28,878 nt of DNA, taken from positions 1 through 28,878 of the forward strand of contig CAKQIY010000025.1 of NCBI GenBank assembly GCA_934247115.1, read 5' to 3'. This DNA comes from an uncultured Coprococcus sp. (GTDB lineage Bacteria > Bacillota > Clostridia > Lachnospirales > Lachnospiraceae). The position numbers and the translations under genes were made by a program. Shown piece after piece: positions 12,921-21,211 of this stretch (position 1 is the first letter of the stretch; each line of letters begins with the position of its first letter). A model generated the notes under the pieces. That model ran no database searches. It saw nothing but the letters and a program-made list of their open reading frames with translations, and was not told where the DNA came from.

Positions 12921-15572
12921 ATGCTTCAGCTTAAGAATATCGTGAAGGATTATCACACTGGTGATGAAGTTGTTCAGGCACTTAAGGGTGTATCTGTGAA
13001 CTTTAGGAGAAATGAGTTCGTGTCCATACTTGGTCAGTCGGGTTGTGGAAAGACAACGCTTCTGAACATAGTGGGCGGACTGGATCAGTACACCAGTGGA
13101 GATCTGGTTATCAATGGCAAGTCGACAAAGGATTTCAAGTCGAGAGACTGGGATTCATATAGAAACAATTCAGTCGGATTTGTATTCCAGAGCTACAATC
13201 TGATACCGCATCAGTCGGTACTGTCAAATGTAGAGCTTGCGCTTACTTTGTCTGGAGTATCAAAGGCAGAGAGAAGAAAGAGAGCGAAGGAGGTTTTGGA
13301 GAGGGTTGGTCTGGGAAATCAGATTCACAAGAAACCAAACCAGATGTCCGGTGGACAGATGCAGAGAGTTGCCATCGCCAGAGCACTCATAAACGATCCG
13401 GATATTCTGTTGGCTGATGAGCCAACGGGTGCACTTGACACAGAGACAAGTGTTCAGATCATGGAGCTGCTCAAAGAAATAGCCAAGGACAAGCTGGTTA
13501 TTATGGTCACTCATAATCCGGAGCTGGCACAGCAGTATTCAACAAGAATCGTAAAGCTCCTCGATGGAAATATAATAGACGATTCCAACCCATTCTCAGA
13601 TGAGGACGAAGCGAAGGAGGATGACGGAAGTTATGCTCCTAGAAAGACCTCCATGAGCATGTTCACAGCGTTCTCGCTGAGTCTGAACAACCTCATGACC
13701 AAGAAGGGACGAACCTTCTTAACAGCATTTGCCGGAAGTATAGGAATCATAGGAATAGCACTTATATTGTCGCTATCGTCTGGATTCCAGAAGTACATCA
13801 ACGATGTACAGGAGGAGACACTTGCCACATATCCAGTGCAGATAACTAAGAAGGCGATGGATTATAGCGAGCTTCTTTCCAAGATGGTCGGAAACAACGA
13901 AGAAGATTCAGATCACAATCATGCCGGCGAGGACAAGGTTTACTCTGGAGATATCATGGGAGACATGCTTGTGTCCATGGTGTCAGATGTGAAGGAGAAC
14001 GATCTTGAGTCTTTCAAGAATTATATTGAAGACGATGCAAATGGCTTTACAAAGTACACAAGTGATATAACATACACATATGACACACCACTGTATGTGT
14101 TCAACGAGAATAGTGCAAATGGCGGAGTTGCCCAGGTAAATCCAAGTACCACCATGACGGACATGGGTTTTGGAGGAATGGCAGAGGCGCAGGAGTCGAC
14201 AGCCGATTTCATGTCGGCATTCAGCTACGGCTCATCGTCCATGGATATGTGGACACAGATGCTTGACAACGACACTCTGCTCAAGCAGCAGTACGATGTG
14301 CTGGCAGGACACTGGCCGGAGAACAAGAACGAGGTTGTACTTGTCGTTGACAAAAACAACGAGATAAGTGATTTTACACTGTATACTCTGGGACTAAGGG
14401 ATTCAAAGGAACTGAGTGATATGGTTTCAACCATACTTGCCGGTGGAGAGGCACCGGAGCTTGAGCAGATGGTGTTTACATACGATGACCTTCTTAATCT
14501 CAAGTTTAAGGTTGTGCTTCCGGGTGATCTGTACAAGAAGAATGATGATGGAACATACATAGATATGAGTTCTGATGCTGATTTTCTGAAGTCTGCAGTG
14601 GCCGGGGGCCTTGAAGTAAAGGTGTCGGCAGTAATCAGGGCTTCGGATAAAGCGTATGCAACTACCATGCAGCCGGGATATATAGGTTACACATCGGAGC
14701 TTGCCAATTACATAGTTTCAGAGAACGAGAAGACAGATGTACTCAAGGCACAGATGGATAATCCTGATACTGACATATTTACAGGAATGCCATTTTCAGA
14801 TGGCAAGGAACTGACAGCGGATGATGTGGATATGGATTCTGTTATGCAGCAGCTTATGGCTTCAGGTCAGGTTACTGAGGACATGCAGGCACAGATGGCA
14901 TCCATGACCAAGGATCAGCTCTTCGATATGCTCAAGGGTTACGGTTTCTTCCAGGAGTCAACATCTACTTATGAGGACAACATGTCAAAGCTTGGATATG
15001 CAGAGCTTGCAAAGCCGGCTTCAATCAACCTCTACTGTGAAGAATTTGCGGATAAGGATGAGATAACAAAGCTCATAGACAAGTACAATGCGGATTATCC
15101 TGACAAGGAGATCACATACACTGATTACATCGGAATCATGCTGTCATCGGTGACAAAGATCATCAATGCGATAACCTACGTGCTCATAGCATTTGTGGCT
15201 ATATCATTGATAGTTTCATCAATCATGATCGGAATCATCACATATATCTCAGTCCTTGAGAGAACGAAGGAGATCGGTATTCTGCGAAGCATAGGAGCTT
15301 CAAAGAAGGATATCTCAAGAGTGTTCAATGCGGAGACATTTATCATAGGTCTCTTCTCAGGACTCATAGGAATTGGCGTGACGGTGCTGATCAATATACC
15401 GATCAGCAAGGTGATAGAGAGCTTCATCAATGTTGCCGGTGTATCGGCACTTCCTTGGAAGGGCGGAGTGATACTGGTAATCATCAGCGTTATACTGACA
15501 TTGATCGGAGGACTTATCCCATCGAGACTTGCAGCTAAGAAGGATCCTGTTATAGCGCTCAGAAGTGAGTAA
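12921..15572 (+). CDS. Fused ABC exporter: MacB-like ATPase plus FtsX-type permease
   Basis: This 883-aa protein joins a LolD/MacB-type ATPase to a permease. The ATPase has Walker A GQSGCGKT (38-45), Q-loop Q90, signature SGGQ (143-146), Walker B LLADEP (163-168) and H-loop H198. A first transmembrane helix (about 267-287) leads to a roughly 460-residue extracytoplasmic domain, unusually Met- and Asp-rich, then three C-terminal helices with the FtsX/MacB motif ERTKEIGILRSIGASKKDI. Such mechanotransmission exporters act on peptides, antibiotics or lipoproteins; the substrate cannot be read here. No adaptor or two-component partner is adjacent. GGGAGG just before ATG 12921 fixes the start; the longer frame to 12846 is rejected. 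Confidence 0.88.
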   Translation: MLQLKNIVKDYHTGDEVVQALKGVSVNFRRNEFVSILGQSGCGKTTLLNIVGGLDQYTSGDLVINGKSTKDFKSRDWDSYRNNSVGFVFQSYNLIPHQSVLSNVELALTLSGVSKAERRKRAKEVLERVGLGNQIHKKPNQMSGGQMQRVAIARALINDPDILLADEPTGALDTETSVQIMELLKEIAKDKLVIMVTHNPELAQQYSTRIVKLLDGNIIDDSNPFSDEDEAKEDDGSYAPRKTSMSMFTAFSLSLNNLMTKKGRTFLTAFAGSIGIIGIALILSLSSGFQKYINDVQEETLATYPVQITKKAMDYSELLSKMVGNNEEDSDHNHAGEDKVYSGDIMGDMLVSMVSDVKENDLESFKNYIEDDANGFTKYTSDITYTYDTPLYVFNENSANGGVAQVNPSTTMTDMGFGGMAEAQESTADFMSAFSYGSSSMDMWTQMLDNDTLLKQQYDVLAGHWPENKNEVVLVVDKNNEISDFTLYTLGLRDSKELSDMVSTILAGGEAPELEQMVFTYDDLLNLKFKVVLPGDLYKKNDDGTYIDMSSDADFLKSAVAGGLEVKVSAVIRASDKAYATTMQPGYIGYTSELANYIVSENEKTDVLKAQMDNPDTDIFTGMPFSDGKELTADDVDMDSVMQQLMASGQVTEDMQAQMASMTKDQLFDMLKGYGFFQESTSTYEDNMSKLGYAELAKPASINLYCEEFADKDEITKLIDKYNADYPDKEITYTDYIGIMLSSVTKIINAITYVLIAFVAISLIVSSIMIGIITYISVLERTKEIGILRSIGASKKDISRVFNAETFIIGLFSGLIGIGVTVLINIPISKVIESFINVAGVSALPWKGGVILVIISVILTLIGGLIPSRLAAKKDPVIALRSE

Positions 15573-15618
15573 TAAAAGACTGGATATAGAGGATAATTAA
15601 TATAGAAGTATAGATATT

Positions 15619-15687
15619 AAAAACGGATATTATACCGGTATGAGAATGAAGTGGCCATTCAGAGATATCGGTGTAATATCCGTTTTT
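15619..15687. terminator. Large terminator hairpin after the exporter
   Basis: A 14-bp outer stem (15619-15632 with 15674-15687) continues through a T-G step into an 8-bp stem (15634-15641 with 15665-15672), then a small GAATG/CATTC tip. Flanking A5 and T5 tracts make it work in both directions. It ends the exporter transcript. Confidence 0.85.
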
Positions 15688-15726
15688 CGTTACGTATTTG
15701 CCGTTGACCTTCATCATAGGAACCAC

Positions 15727-15878
15727 AAAAAACAAAAAGAAAAGGCTGCCATCTCTGGCAACCTCTTCTTTTTGTATTAAAAGGGAGTGACTGCAACTAC
15801 ATTATGTGAGGGGAGGGTGTTGCAGTCGTTTATGAAAAAGGGGATGTAAACAACTCGCTTACGCTCTCGCTGTTTACA
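15727..15878 (-). ncRNA. Candidate small RNA with anti-Shine-Dalgarno loops
   Basis: Read on the - strand: hairpin TGTAAACA/TGTTTACA (15878-15845) with an 18-nt loop of repeated AGCG units, then a hairpin GACTGCAAC/GTTGCAGTC (15827-15789) with a 21-nt loop, then an 18-bp stem with GAGA loop (15773-15734) followed by TTTTTGTTTTTT. The last stem has two A-C mismatches on the + strand that become G-U pairs on the - strand, so it is built for - strand transcription. Three unpaired segments are pyrimidine-rich (CATCCCCTTTT, ACCCTCCCCTC, ACTCCCTTTT) and complementary to GGGAGG ribosome binding sites. A TATATT at 15890-15885 would place the start at the first hairpin; no clear -35 is seen. Confidence 0.6.
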
Positions 15879-15894
15879 GTTAATAATATACCGA

Positions 15895-16051
15895 TAAAAT
15901 GTGTTCGAATTTTGGAAAAGTTGTGTAGAAAATGTGTTTTTCGGGTAAAAATATGAAGATGCTGTAAGAAACTTAAAGGATATAAAAACAGCATAAGGCA
16001 GACACGGCTAGAAATTAGAAAGGTAAGTAAAGGTATGAGACAAAATGTGTA
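15895..16051. other. Intergenic stretch without recognised features
   Basis: An AT-rich region between the - strand RNA candidate and the next promoter. I see no coding frame, convincing hairpin or repeat in it. It may hold the upstream promoter elements of both divergent units. Confidence 0.4.
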
Positions 16052-16089
16052 TTGTCCTGTTTATTTTTGCTGACCATATAATGTATAAT
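16052..16089 (+). promoter_or_regulatory. Probable promoter region of the dehydrogenase gene
   Basis: TTGTCC at 16052-16057 lies 19 nt before TATAAT at 16077-16082, and a second TATAAT follows at 16084-16089. The -35 match is weak and spacing is long, but two consensus -10 hexamers just ahead of the gene make a promoter here likely. Confidence 0.5.
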
Positions 16090-16118
16090 GGTAGAAATGA
16101 ATTTAGGAGGATAAACAA

Positions 16119-17174
16119 ATGGCAGGAAGTCATATAGCAATACCAACCATTCTTAAGATCGGAAAGGGAACCCTGAATGATCTGGGCAAATATATAAGTG
16201 CTTCCGGGATGAAGAATGCTGTTATTTATTTTGGAAATGGACTCATAGACATGTTCGGACAGCAGGTCATGGATTCTCTGAAGAAGGAAAATGTGACAGT
16301 TGTGGAGTACAGAGAGCTGGATTCCACCAATATAGAGGATATAATCAAGCTGGCATTTGATATAGATGCGAAGTCCCAGGTGATCGTGGGTATCGGAGGA
16401 GGAAAGGTTATTGACGTTGCAAAGTACGCGGCATATCTCAGAAAGCTTCCATTTATAAGTATTCCGACATCGGCATCATCGGATGGTTTCTCAAGCGCCA
16501 GCGCATCGCTTATGGTAAATGGACGACGTACATCGGTGCCGGCAAGGATGGCATATGGAATCATAGCAGACACGGAGATCATCAAGTCAGCACCGGAGAG
16601 ATTCCTTTACTCGGGAATCGGAGATATGGTGTCCAAGATCACATCCCTCTATGACTGGCTCTTTGAGTCGGACCTTGGATACTCGGAGATGAACGATTTT
16701 GCAGTTATGATAGCAAAGAAGGCAGTGAACAGTTTCGTCAGAACACCATTTGAGACGATCAAGGATGATCTCTTTCTGAAGGAGCTCCTCGATTCTCTTG
16801 CCATGAGTGGTGTTGCCAATGAGATAGCAGGCGGAAGCACACCGACATCCGGAAGTGAGCACCTTATCTCACATGCACTTGACAAGATGCTTGAACAGCC
16901 ACAGCTCCATGGAATCCAGGTAGGAATCGCAACCTATATCATGGCGGTCGTTCAGGATCACAGATATGTCAGGGTAAATGCAATATTTGAAAAGACCGGT
17001 TTCTGGGATTATGTAGCTACGCTTGATCTCAAGAGAGAGGATTTCGCAAAGGCGATAGACATGGCTCCTCAGATCAAGCCTCACAGACACACATACCTTC
17101 ACGAGGAGAACTACAGAGAACTTGCCAAGAAGGTTCTGTATGAGGACGAGGTACTTAAGAGAGTATTTGACTAA
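16119..17174 (+). CDS. egsA: Glycerol-1-phosphate dehydrogenase-like (EgsA/AraM) enzyme
   Basis: This 351-aa protein belongs to the iron/zinc alcohol dehydrogenase-type superfamily, closest in motifs to the G1P dehydrogenase (EgsA/AraM) group. These reduce DHAP to sn-glycerol 1-phosphate with NAD(P)H. Seen: the dinucleotide loop GIGGGKVIDVAKYAA (91-105), PTSASSDGFSS (116-126), and candidate metal ligands D169, H248/H252 in GSEHLISHALD, and H264 in LHGIQVG. G1P is the archaeal-type stereoisomer; in Bacillus, AraM feeds PcrB to make an isoprenoid lipid, but no PcrB is nearby. A related glycerol dehydrogenase cannot be ruled out. AGGAGG at 16105-16110 fixes the start. Confidence 0.78.
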   Translation: MAGSHIAIPTILKIGKGTLNDLGKYISASGMKNAVIYFGNGLIDMFGQQVMDSLKKENVTVVEYRELDSTNIEDIIKLAFDIDAKSQVIVGIGGGKVIDVAKYAAYLRKLPFISIPTSASSDGFSSASASLMVNGRRTSVPARMAYGIIADTEIIKSAPERFLYSGIGDMVSKITSLYDWLFESDLGYSEMNDFAVMIAKKAVNSFVRTPFETIKDDLFLKELLDSLAMSGVANEIAGGSTPTSGSEHLISHALDKMLEQPQLHGIQVGIATYIMAVVQDHRYVRVNAIFEKTGFWDYVATLDLKREDFAKAIDMAPQIKPHRHTYLHEENYRELAKKVLYEDEVLKRVFD

Positions 17175-17284
17175 GATAAAAGGTGTCAAGAATGGTACTG
17201 CAAGGTGGAAAAACAGTGTATCGTGTAGAACAATGAACAGTATGTGGATGCCAGCCATGGAGGGCATTGGCAGGAGAGTATTAT

Positions 17285-18400
17285 ATGGAAGAAAACAATT
17301 TCAGCTATGGTTTTGAACAGGATATTGACCAGGACACAGCATATGTGATCAGACCTGAGCAGATGGGCGGTGGAGTTTCCCCGCAGCAACATATAAAGAG
17401 GACGATTCCTATAGTTACGATCATGATAATCATTGCCAATTTATTGGCATGGATAATGTGCATCGGTGTGGACAATTACTCCAGAACCGGTGGACTCAAC
17501 TATCAGTACGTGAAGCTGAATGGCGAGTATGGACGACTTATATCGGCGATGTTCCTGCATTCTGGATTTGATCACCTCTTTGGCAATATGTTTGCACTAT
17601 ATATGTTTGGCTCCACAGTGGAGAGAAAACTTGGATCCCTGAGGACGACTATCATATACTTTGTGTCAGGTATTGTTGCCGGGATCATATCCATGAATGT
17701 GTATCATATGACTGATCCTGACAGAATGCATTTCTCCATAGGAGCATCAGGGGCGGTGTTTGGAATCATATGTGCTGCTGTGTTCCTGACATTCATGGGC
17801 AACAGGAAAGCAAGCAGAAAAGATATGGTGGTATCCATAGTTGTTGTGGTCATATATGCTCTGTATACAAATGAGAAGAATATAGATATCTATGCGCATG
17901 TGGGTGGTGCGATCGTGGGAGGAATCCTTGCATTTGCACTGAATATCAAGCGGTGGGAGAAGTTCAGGGAGAACAAATTCTGCAAGCTTCTGGCAGTCAT
18001 ACTCACACTGTCCATGTGCGTGACAGGTATCGGTGAGGCGGGGATCGGCAAAGATGCATCCGATCTTCCGGATAAGAGGATAGATTATATAAAGGAACAG
18101 AAGATATTCCCGGATGGAGACACAACCTATGGGGATGGTCTGGATGCCTATTGCAGCGATGAACACTGGCAGGCATTTGTCGCGACGGACGGCAGTCAGA
18201 TAGTACAGTTTGATGGGAATGCCACATATAAGGGGCAGCAGGTGACGGTCACAGTCCAGTTTCAGATAGAGGGTGACTGTGAGAGCTATCAGCCGGGATA
18301 TGTCGGGCTGAATGATGTGGGTCAGAATAGTGAGAGTGCCACGGAATTCATGCTGACAGTGTGTGGAAGATCGATAAATGAGCTGAAGTACGGAAGATAA
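17285..18400 (+). CDS. Rhomboid family intramembrane serine protease with C-terminal extension
   Basis: The core has a TM at about 41-61, HLFGNMFALYMFG with N101, GASGAVFG carrying nucleophile S155, and AHVGGAIVGG carrying H205, the Ser-His dyad of rhomboid proteases that cleave membrane segments. After the last helix (about 233-252) comes a soluble domain of roughly 115 residues containing three Cys and repeated beta-like segments, probably on the other face of the membrane. I do not recognise that domain. The start at 17285 has AGGAG at 17272-17276; the longer frame from TTG 17267 is rejected. The 110 nt before it show no terminator, so it may be cotranscribed with the dehydrogenase gene. 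Confidence 0.9.
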   Translation: MEENNFSYGFEQDIDQDTAYVIRPEQMGGGVSPQQHIKRTIPIVTIMIIIANLLAWIMCIGVDNYSRTGGLNYQYVKLNGEYGRLISAMFLHSGFDHLFGNMFALYMFGSTVERKLGSLRTTIIYFVSGIVAGIISMNVYHMTDPDRMHFSIGASGAVFGIICAAVFLTFMGNRKASRKDMVVSIVVVVIYALYTNEKNIDIYAHVGGAIVGGILAFALNIKRWEKFRENKFCKLLAVILTLSMCVTGIGEAGIGKDASDLPDKRIDYIKEQKIFPDGDTTYGDGLDAYCSDEHWQAFVATDGSQIVQFDGNATYKGQQVTVTVQFQIEGDCESYQPGYVGLNDVGQNSESATEFMLTVCGRSINELKYGR

Positions 18401-18406
18401 ATATCG

Positions 18407-18435
18407 TTGTGTGAACAAATGTGTCATGGTATACT
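18407..18435 (+). promoter_or_regulatory. Probable promoter of the SMC-complex genes
   Basis: TTGTGT at 18407-18412 and TATACT at 18430-18435 are 17 nt apart. The -10 matches 5 of 6 and the -35 starts with TTG. A small TATCC/GGATA hairpin follows at 18445-18460. The resulting leader is about 115 nt. A second TATAAT at 18525-18530 lacks a -35. Confidence 0.45.
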
Positions 18436-18556
18436 AAATCTGTATATCCATATGCGGATAGAGAAGATATGTGTCTCAGAATATGGGCAGATATATCAGG
18501 AAAAGTATATGGTTTAAGATCTATTATAATCAGGAAAGTACAGAGATAGAGAAAAC

Positions 18557-20185
18557 ATGGCACTCAAATACGTGATGATAAATGACATAATTGAAGAACA
18601 TAATGCAAGAATGCAGAATCTGAGGAAATATTACCCATTCTTTGTTCTGGCTGAGACCACATTTGCGCAGTATAAGGAAGGTCGTTATGCACAGCTGGAC
18701 ATGGGTTATATAACCATGGCGATTCTGCGTTTTTTTATTCAGGAGAACAGCTTCAATGAGCGTGAAGTGTCATATGATGAATACGAGGAATTCATGGGGC
18801 AGTTACTCGACCGTGACTTCGATGTGGAGATCGCGGAGGATGACAGAGCTGACCTGATAATGTATATATTTGACAAGATCAAGAACGACGGAAGGGCATT
18901 TGAATTCACGTTCTATGATCCTGGAAAAAAACAGCGCAAGACGGGCCGAGTGAAGCTGATAGACAGCCATATAGTGGATGGCAAGGTCCTGTATTTTATA
19001 ACATCGGATGGAATCGAATTCTATCTGGATACCAAGGAGATCAAGGACGAGAGCAAGATCAACGTGCAGCAGCTTCTTCTGGAAAAGATGATCGTTGGAG
19101 AGAACTTCCGTGGCGGTATCGAGGTCGTGCGCAGGATCAACAGTGAGGTGAACAGGCTGATCCGCGAGAAGGATGAGATAGTAAATCTTCTGTCCATCGA
19201 CGTGTTCAAGGGCGCGGAGGAGTACGAGAATTATATGAAGACCGTCGGCAAATGGTTCGCTGACGAGCAGAAGCTCTTTGCCAAGAACAAGGCTCTGGTG
19301 GACAAGGCGATCACCAAAGCGAGCTATGACAATATGGGTAAGGGCAACATGAAGGCCATGGAGGAGATAAGCCAGCTTGAGCTTGAACTCAAGAGGACCA
19401 TCATCAAGCACGGAAGTCTGATAAGCAGCACCATGGAGCTGCAGAACATATCGGACAATATCATACACAAGGCAAAGCTGCAGAAGCTGAGACCTGCATT
19501 TGACTTTGCGGGGCAGCTTCAGAGCATCATAAAAGAGGACAGACCGGAGAAGATGCTCACCATACTTGCTCCTCTCTTCGCACCGAGGATCGTGAAAACG
19601 TTCAGCATGACATCCATAGATCACATGCTCACGCTGAAGTCCGAGGACAATGCGAAGACCACAAAGGTGAAGAAGGAGCAGCTTGATCCGAACTTCCGTT
19701 ACGAAGATGAACTGCTCGATGAGCAGATAAGTGCCAACTTCACAAAGCTGTTCCACGAGCTTCTGGATCAGCTGAACAAATGGGGACACCTGAGTCTCAA
19801 GGAATTCAATGGAATACTTGAAGTTAAGTTTGGAAAAGAAATCTACGACAACAAAGATTACTATTCCTTCCTCACACACCTGGCTCAGAAGGACAGGTAC
19901 AGCGTGGATGAGATACTGGCAAAGCCGGACACCATGCTGGAGGGAATGCTGGTGGATCACATAGAGAGGATAAAGAAGGTCGATGAAAAAATGCTGGCGG
20001 CGTCTGTATCAGGGAATCAGACAGGTGGCAGCAGATCCGGTCTCTCCCGTGAGATGTATGCACCGGAACTCACACTGGATGCGTTCAGAGGTATGACATT
20101 TACACTGGAATTCCATCCAGACGAAGAGATACAGATCGGCGAAGATATGTTTGTTACGGGAATCCAGTTTAACAAGACCAGCTAA
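18557..20185 (+). CDS. Candidate kleisin-like subunit (MksF/JetA position) of a SMC complex
   Basis: I do not recognise this 542-aa protein by name. It starts with a compact helical region with alternating strands (about 1-165), compatible with winged-helix folds. A long, charged helical middle follows (about 170-330, including RRINSEVNRLIREKDEIVNLLS). The C-terminal part is rich in short helices and ends in beta strands (EFHPDEEIQIGEDMF). It precedes a small subunit and a large SMC-like ATPase, exactly where MksF or JetA stands in MksFEB and Wadjet loci, and the size fits. The sequence does not look like the JetA type I remember from Clostridia, so it may be a separate branch. The ribosome binding site is poor. 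The kleisin role is inference from context. Confidence 0.55.
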   Translation: MALKYVMINDIIEEHNARMQNLRKYYPFFVLAETTFAQYKEGRYAQLDMGYITMAILRFFIQENSFNEREVSYDEYEEFMGQLLDRDFDVEIAEDDRADLIMYIFDKIKNDGRAFEFTFYDPGKKQRKTGRVKLIDSHIVDGKVLYFITSDGIEFYLDTKEIKDESKINVQQLLLEKMIVGENFRGGIEVVRRINSEVNRLIREKDEIVNLLSIDVFKGAEEYENYMKTVGKWFADEQKLFAKNKALVDKAITKASYDNMGKGNMKAMEEISQLELELKRTIIKHGSLISSTMELQNISDNIIHKAKLQKLRPAFDFAGQLQSIIKEDRPEKMLTILAPLFAPRIVKTFSMTSIDHMLTLKSEDNAKTTKVKKEQLDPNFRYEDELLDEQISANFTKLFHELLDQLNKWGHLSLKEFNGILEVKFGKEIYDNKDYYSFLTHLAQKDRYSVDEILAKPDTMLEGMLVDHIERIKKVDEKMLAASVSGNQTGGSRSGLSREMYAPELTLDAFRGMTFTLEFHPDEEIQIGEDMFVTGIQFNKTS

Positions 20186-20222
20186 GAGTGATTTTGTAGA
20201 GAAGATAAAACGATAGTGTTCC

Positions 20223-20251
20223 ATGTTGTTACTACAATATTGTAGCAACAT
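20223..20251 (+). terminator. Palindromic hairpin after the kleisin candidate
   Basis: ATGTTG (20223-20228) pairs with CAACAT (20246-20251), and CTACAAT (20232-20238) with ATTGTAG (20239-20245), with a TTA bulge. AT-rich sequence follows (ATTTTAAATTATAAAT). It could be a weak terminator, which would limit readthrough to the next two genes. Confidence 0.4.
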
Positions 20252-20280
20252 ATTTTAAATTATAAATAATTAGAAGAACA

Positions 20281-20475
20281 GCTGCTGATTTCAGTGAGTG
20301 GAGTGGCTGTATGTGAATGTATATATAACTCAGTGAGGGAATACGAGCCCGCTGGTACTTAGGTGGCTGTTTGCAGGCACCTTATGTACCACTGCGCGGC
20401 GAAGTTAAGCGGGAGCGACCCGATACGAGTTATATATACATTCATATACAGCCTCATAAAACAAAAATCAGCAGC
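20281..20475. repeat. 195-nt nested palindrome between the first two SMC-complex genes
   Basis: Outer arms of 11 bp (20281-20291 with 20465-20475) enclose arms of 27 bp with a single G-T step (20305-20331 with 20427-20453). The inner 95 nt fold further: CCCGCT (20348-20353) with AGCGGG (20408-20413), GGTAC (20354-20358) with GTACC (20386-20390), AGGTG (20361-20365) with CACCT (20378-20382), and CTG/CAG at the tip. ATACGAG appears twice (20341-20347 and 20423-20429). GAAGTTAAGC at 20401-20410 recalls the conserved 5S rRNA segment, but the rest does not fit 5S. It may be a dispersed MITE-like repeat or a cis-regulatory RNA. No clear target-site duplication is seen. Confidence 0.75.
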
Positions 20476-20491
20476 GTTACAGGAGAAAAAA

Positions 20492-21211
20492 ATGGAAAGT
20501 AAGAATCTGGACAAGGCGATAGAGATATATTCCAAGTTAATATCAGGTGAGGAGATCTGCAAGAAGCATCCCGACAATGGCCCGCTGTACGATGAGTTCT
20601 ACGGCAATGCCGAGGTGTACGATATTGTCATGAATATGATGAAGAAGATGAACCTGTCACTGTACGAGTACAATGACAGCCTGTATATAACAGCCGGTGA
20701 GGGCAACCGGGTATTTGGCTATACGAATGACGACATGAAGAAGCTTCTGGGACTTCGTCTGAACAAGGAGCTCTATCTGTGTTACTTCATTATGTATATG
20801 ACACTTCTCTACTTCTACAAGGATTCATCCAGCTATCAGTTCAGGGAGTATGTGAAGTCAGAGAACATTATAGATGAGACAAGCAAATATCTGGCGGACA
20901 TAACGAAGAAGCTTGATGTTCTGTCAACTGATGAGGTGGAGCAGGACAGCTTCAAGGCGATAGCGCTTCTGTGGGATGAGCTCCCGGCGGTGACGGGCAA
21001 TCAGGAGGGTGACAGCGCCAGGGCGTCCAAGGCATCCCGGGCGGGTTATGTGAAGCTGGTGTTCAACTTCATGTCGGCCCAGCGGTTATTTGTGGAGAAT
21101 GCGGACAGGTACTATCCGACAGACAGGATGAAGGCTTTGTCGGAGAACTATTTTGAGGAATACAGAGGACGGCTGTATCAGCTGCTTGGAGGTGAAGAAG
21201 AGGATGCCTAG
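20492..21211 (+). CDS. Small subunit (MksE/JetB position) of a SMC complex
   Basis: This 239-aa helical protein has no membrane segment. Its N-terminal half (KAIEIYSKLISGEE, YNDSLYITAGEGNRVFGYTNDDMKKLLG, ELYLCYFIMYMTLLYFY) resembles, from memory, the DUF6063-type proteins found beside Wadjet genes; this was not checked. MksE/JetB proteins are KITE-type winged-helix dimers that bridge kleisin and SMC heads. AGGAG at 20481-20485 before ATG 20492 sets the start; the longer frame running back into the palindrome is rejected. The stop overlaps the next gene by 8 nt, indicating coupled synthesis with the SMC subunit. The C-terminus is acidic (GGEEEDA). Confidence 0.6.
   Translation: MESKNLDKAIEIYSKLISGEEICKKHPDNGPLYDEFYGNAEVYDIVMNMMKKMNLSLYEYNDSLYITAGEGNRVFGYTNDDMKKLLGLRLNKELYLCYFIMYMTLLYFYKDSSSYQFREYVKSENIIDETSKYLADITKKLDVLSTDEVEQDSFKAIALLWDELPAVTGNQEGDSARASKASRAGYVKLVFNFMSAQRLFVENADRYYPTDRMKALSENYFEEYRGRLYQLLGGEEEDA

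Noticed and set aside
15900..15920. tRNA T-loop-like TTCGAA
   Set aside because: No acceptor, anticodon or D-arm pairing can be drawn around it. No tRNA or rRNA gene is seen in the window.
18803..19960. Long - strand frame of 385 codons inside the kleisin candidate
   Set aside because: It is antisense to a well-coded + strand gene, has Leu/His/Val-rich shadow composition and no ribosome binding site.
20331..20440. 5S rRNA-like gene or fragment
   Set aside because: Only GAAGTTAAGC matches. The remaining conserved 5S helices and loops are missing and the segment folds as part of a long palindrome.
20281..20475. Retron ncRNA (msr-msd) because of long outer inverted repeats
   Set aside because: No reverse transcriptase gene is present and no typical priming-G context can be identified.
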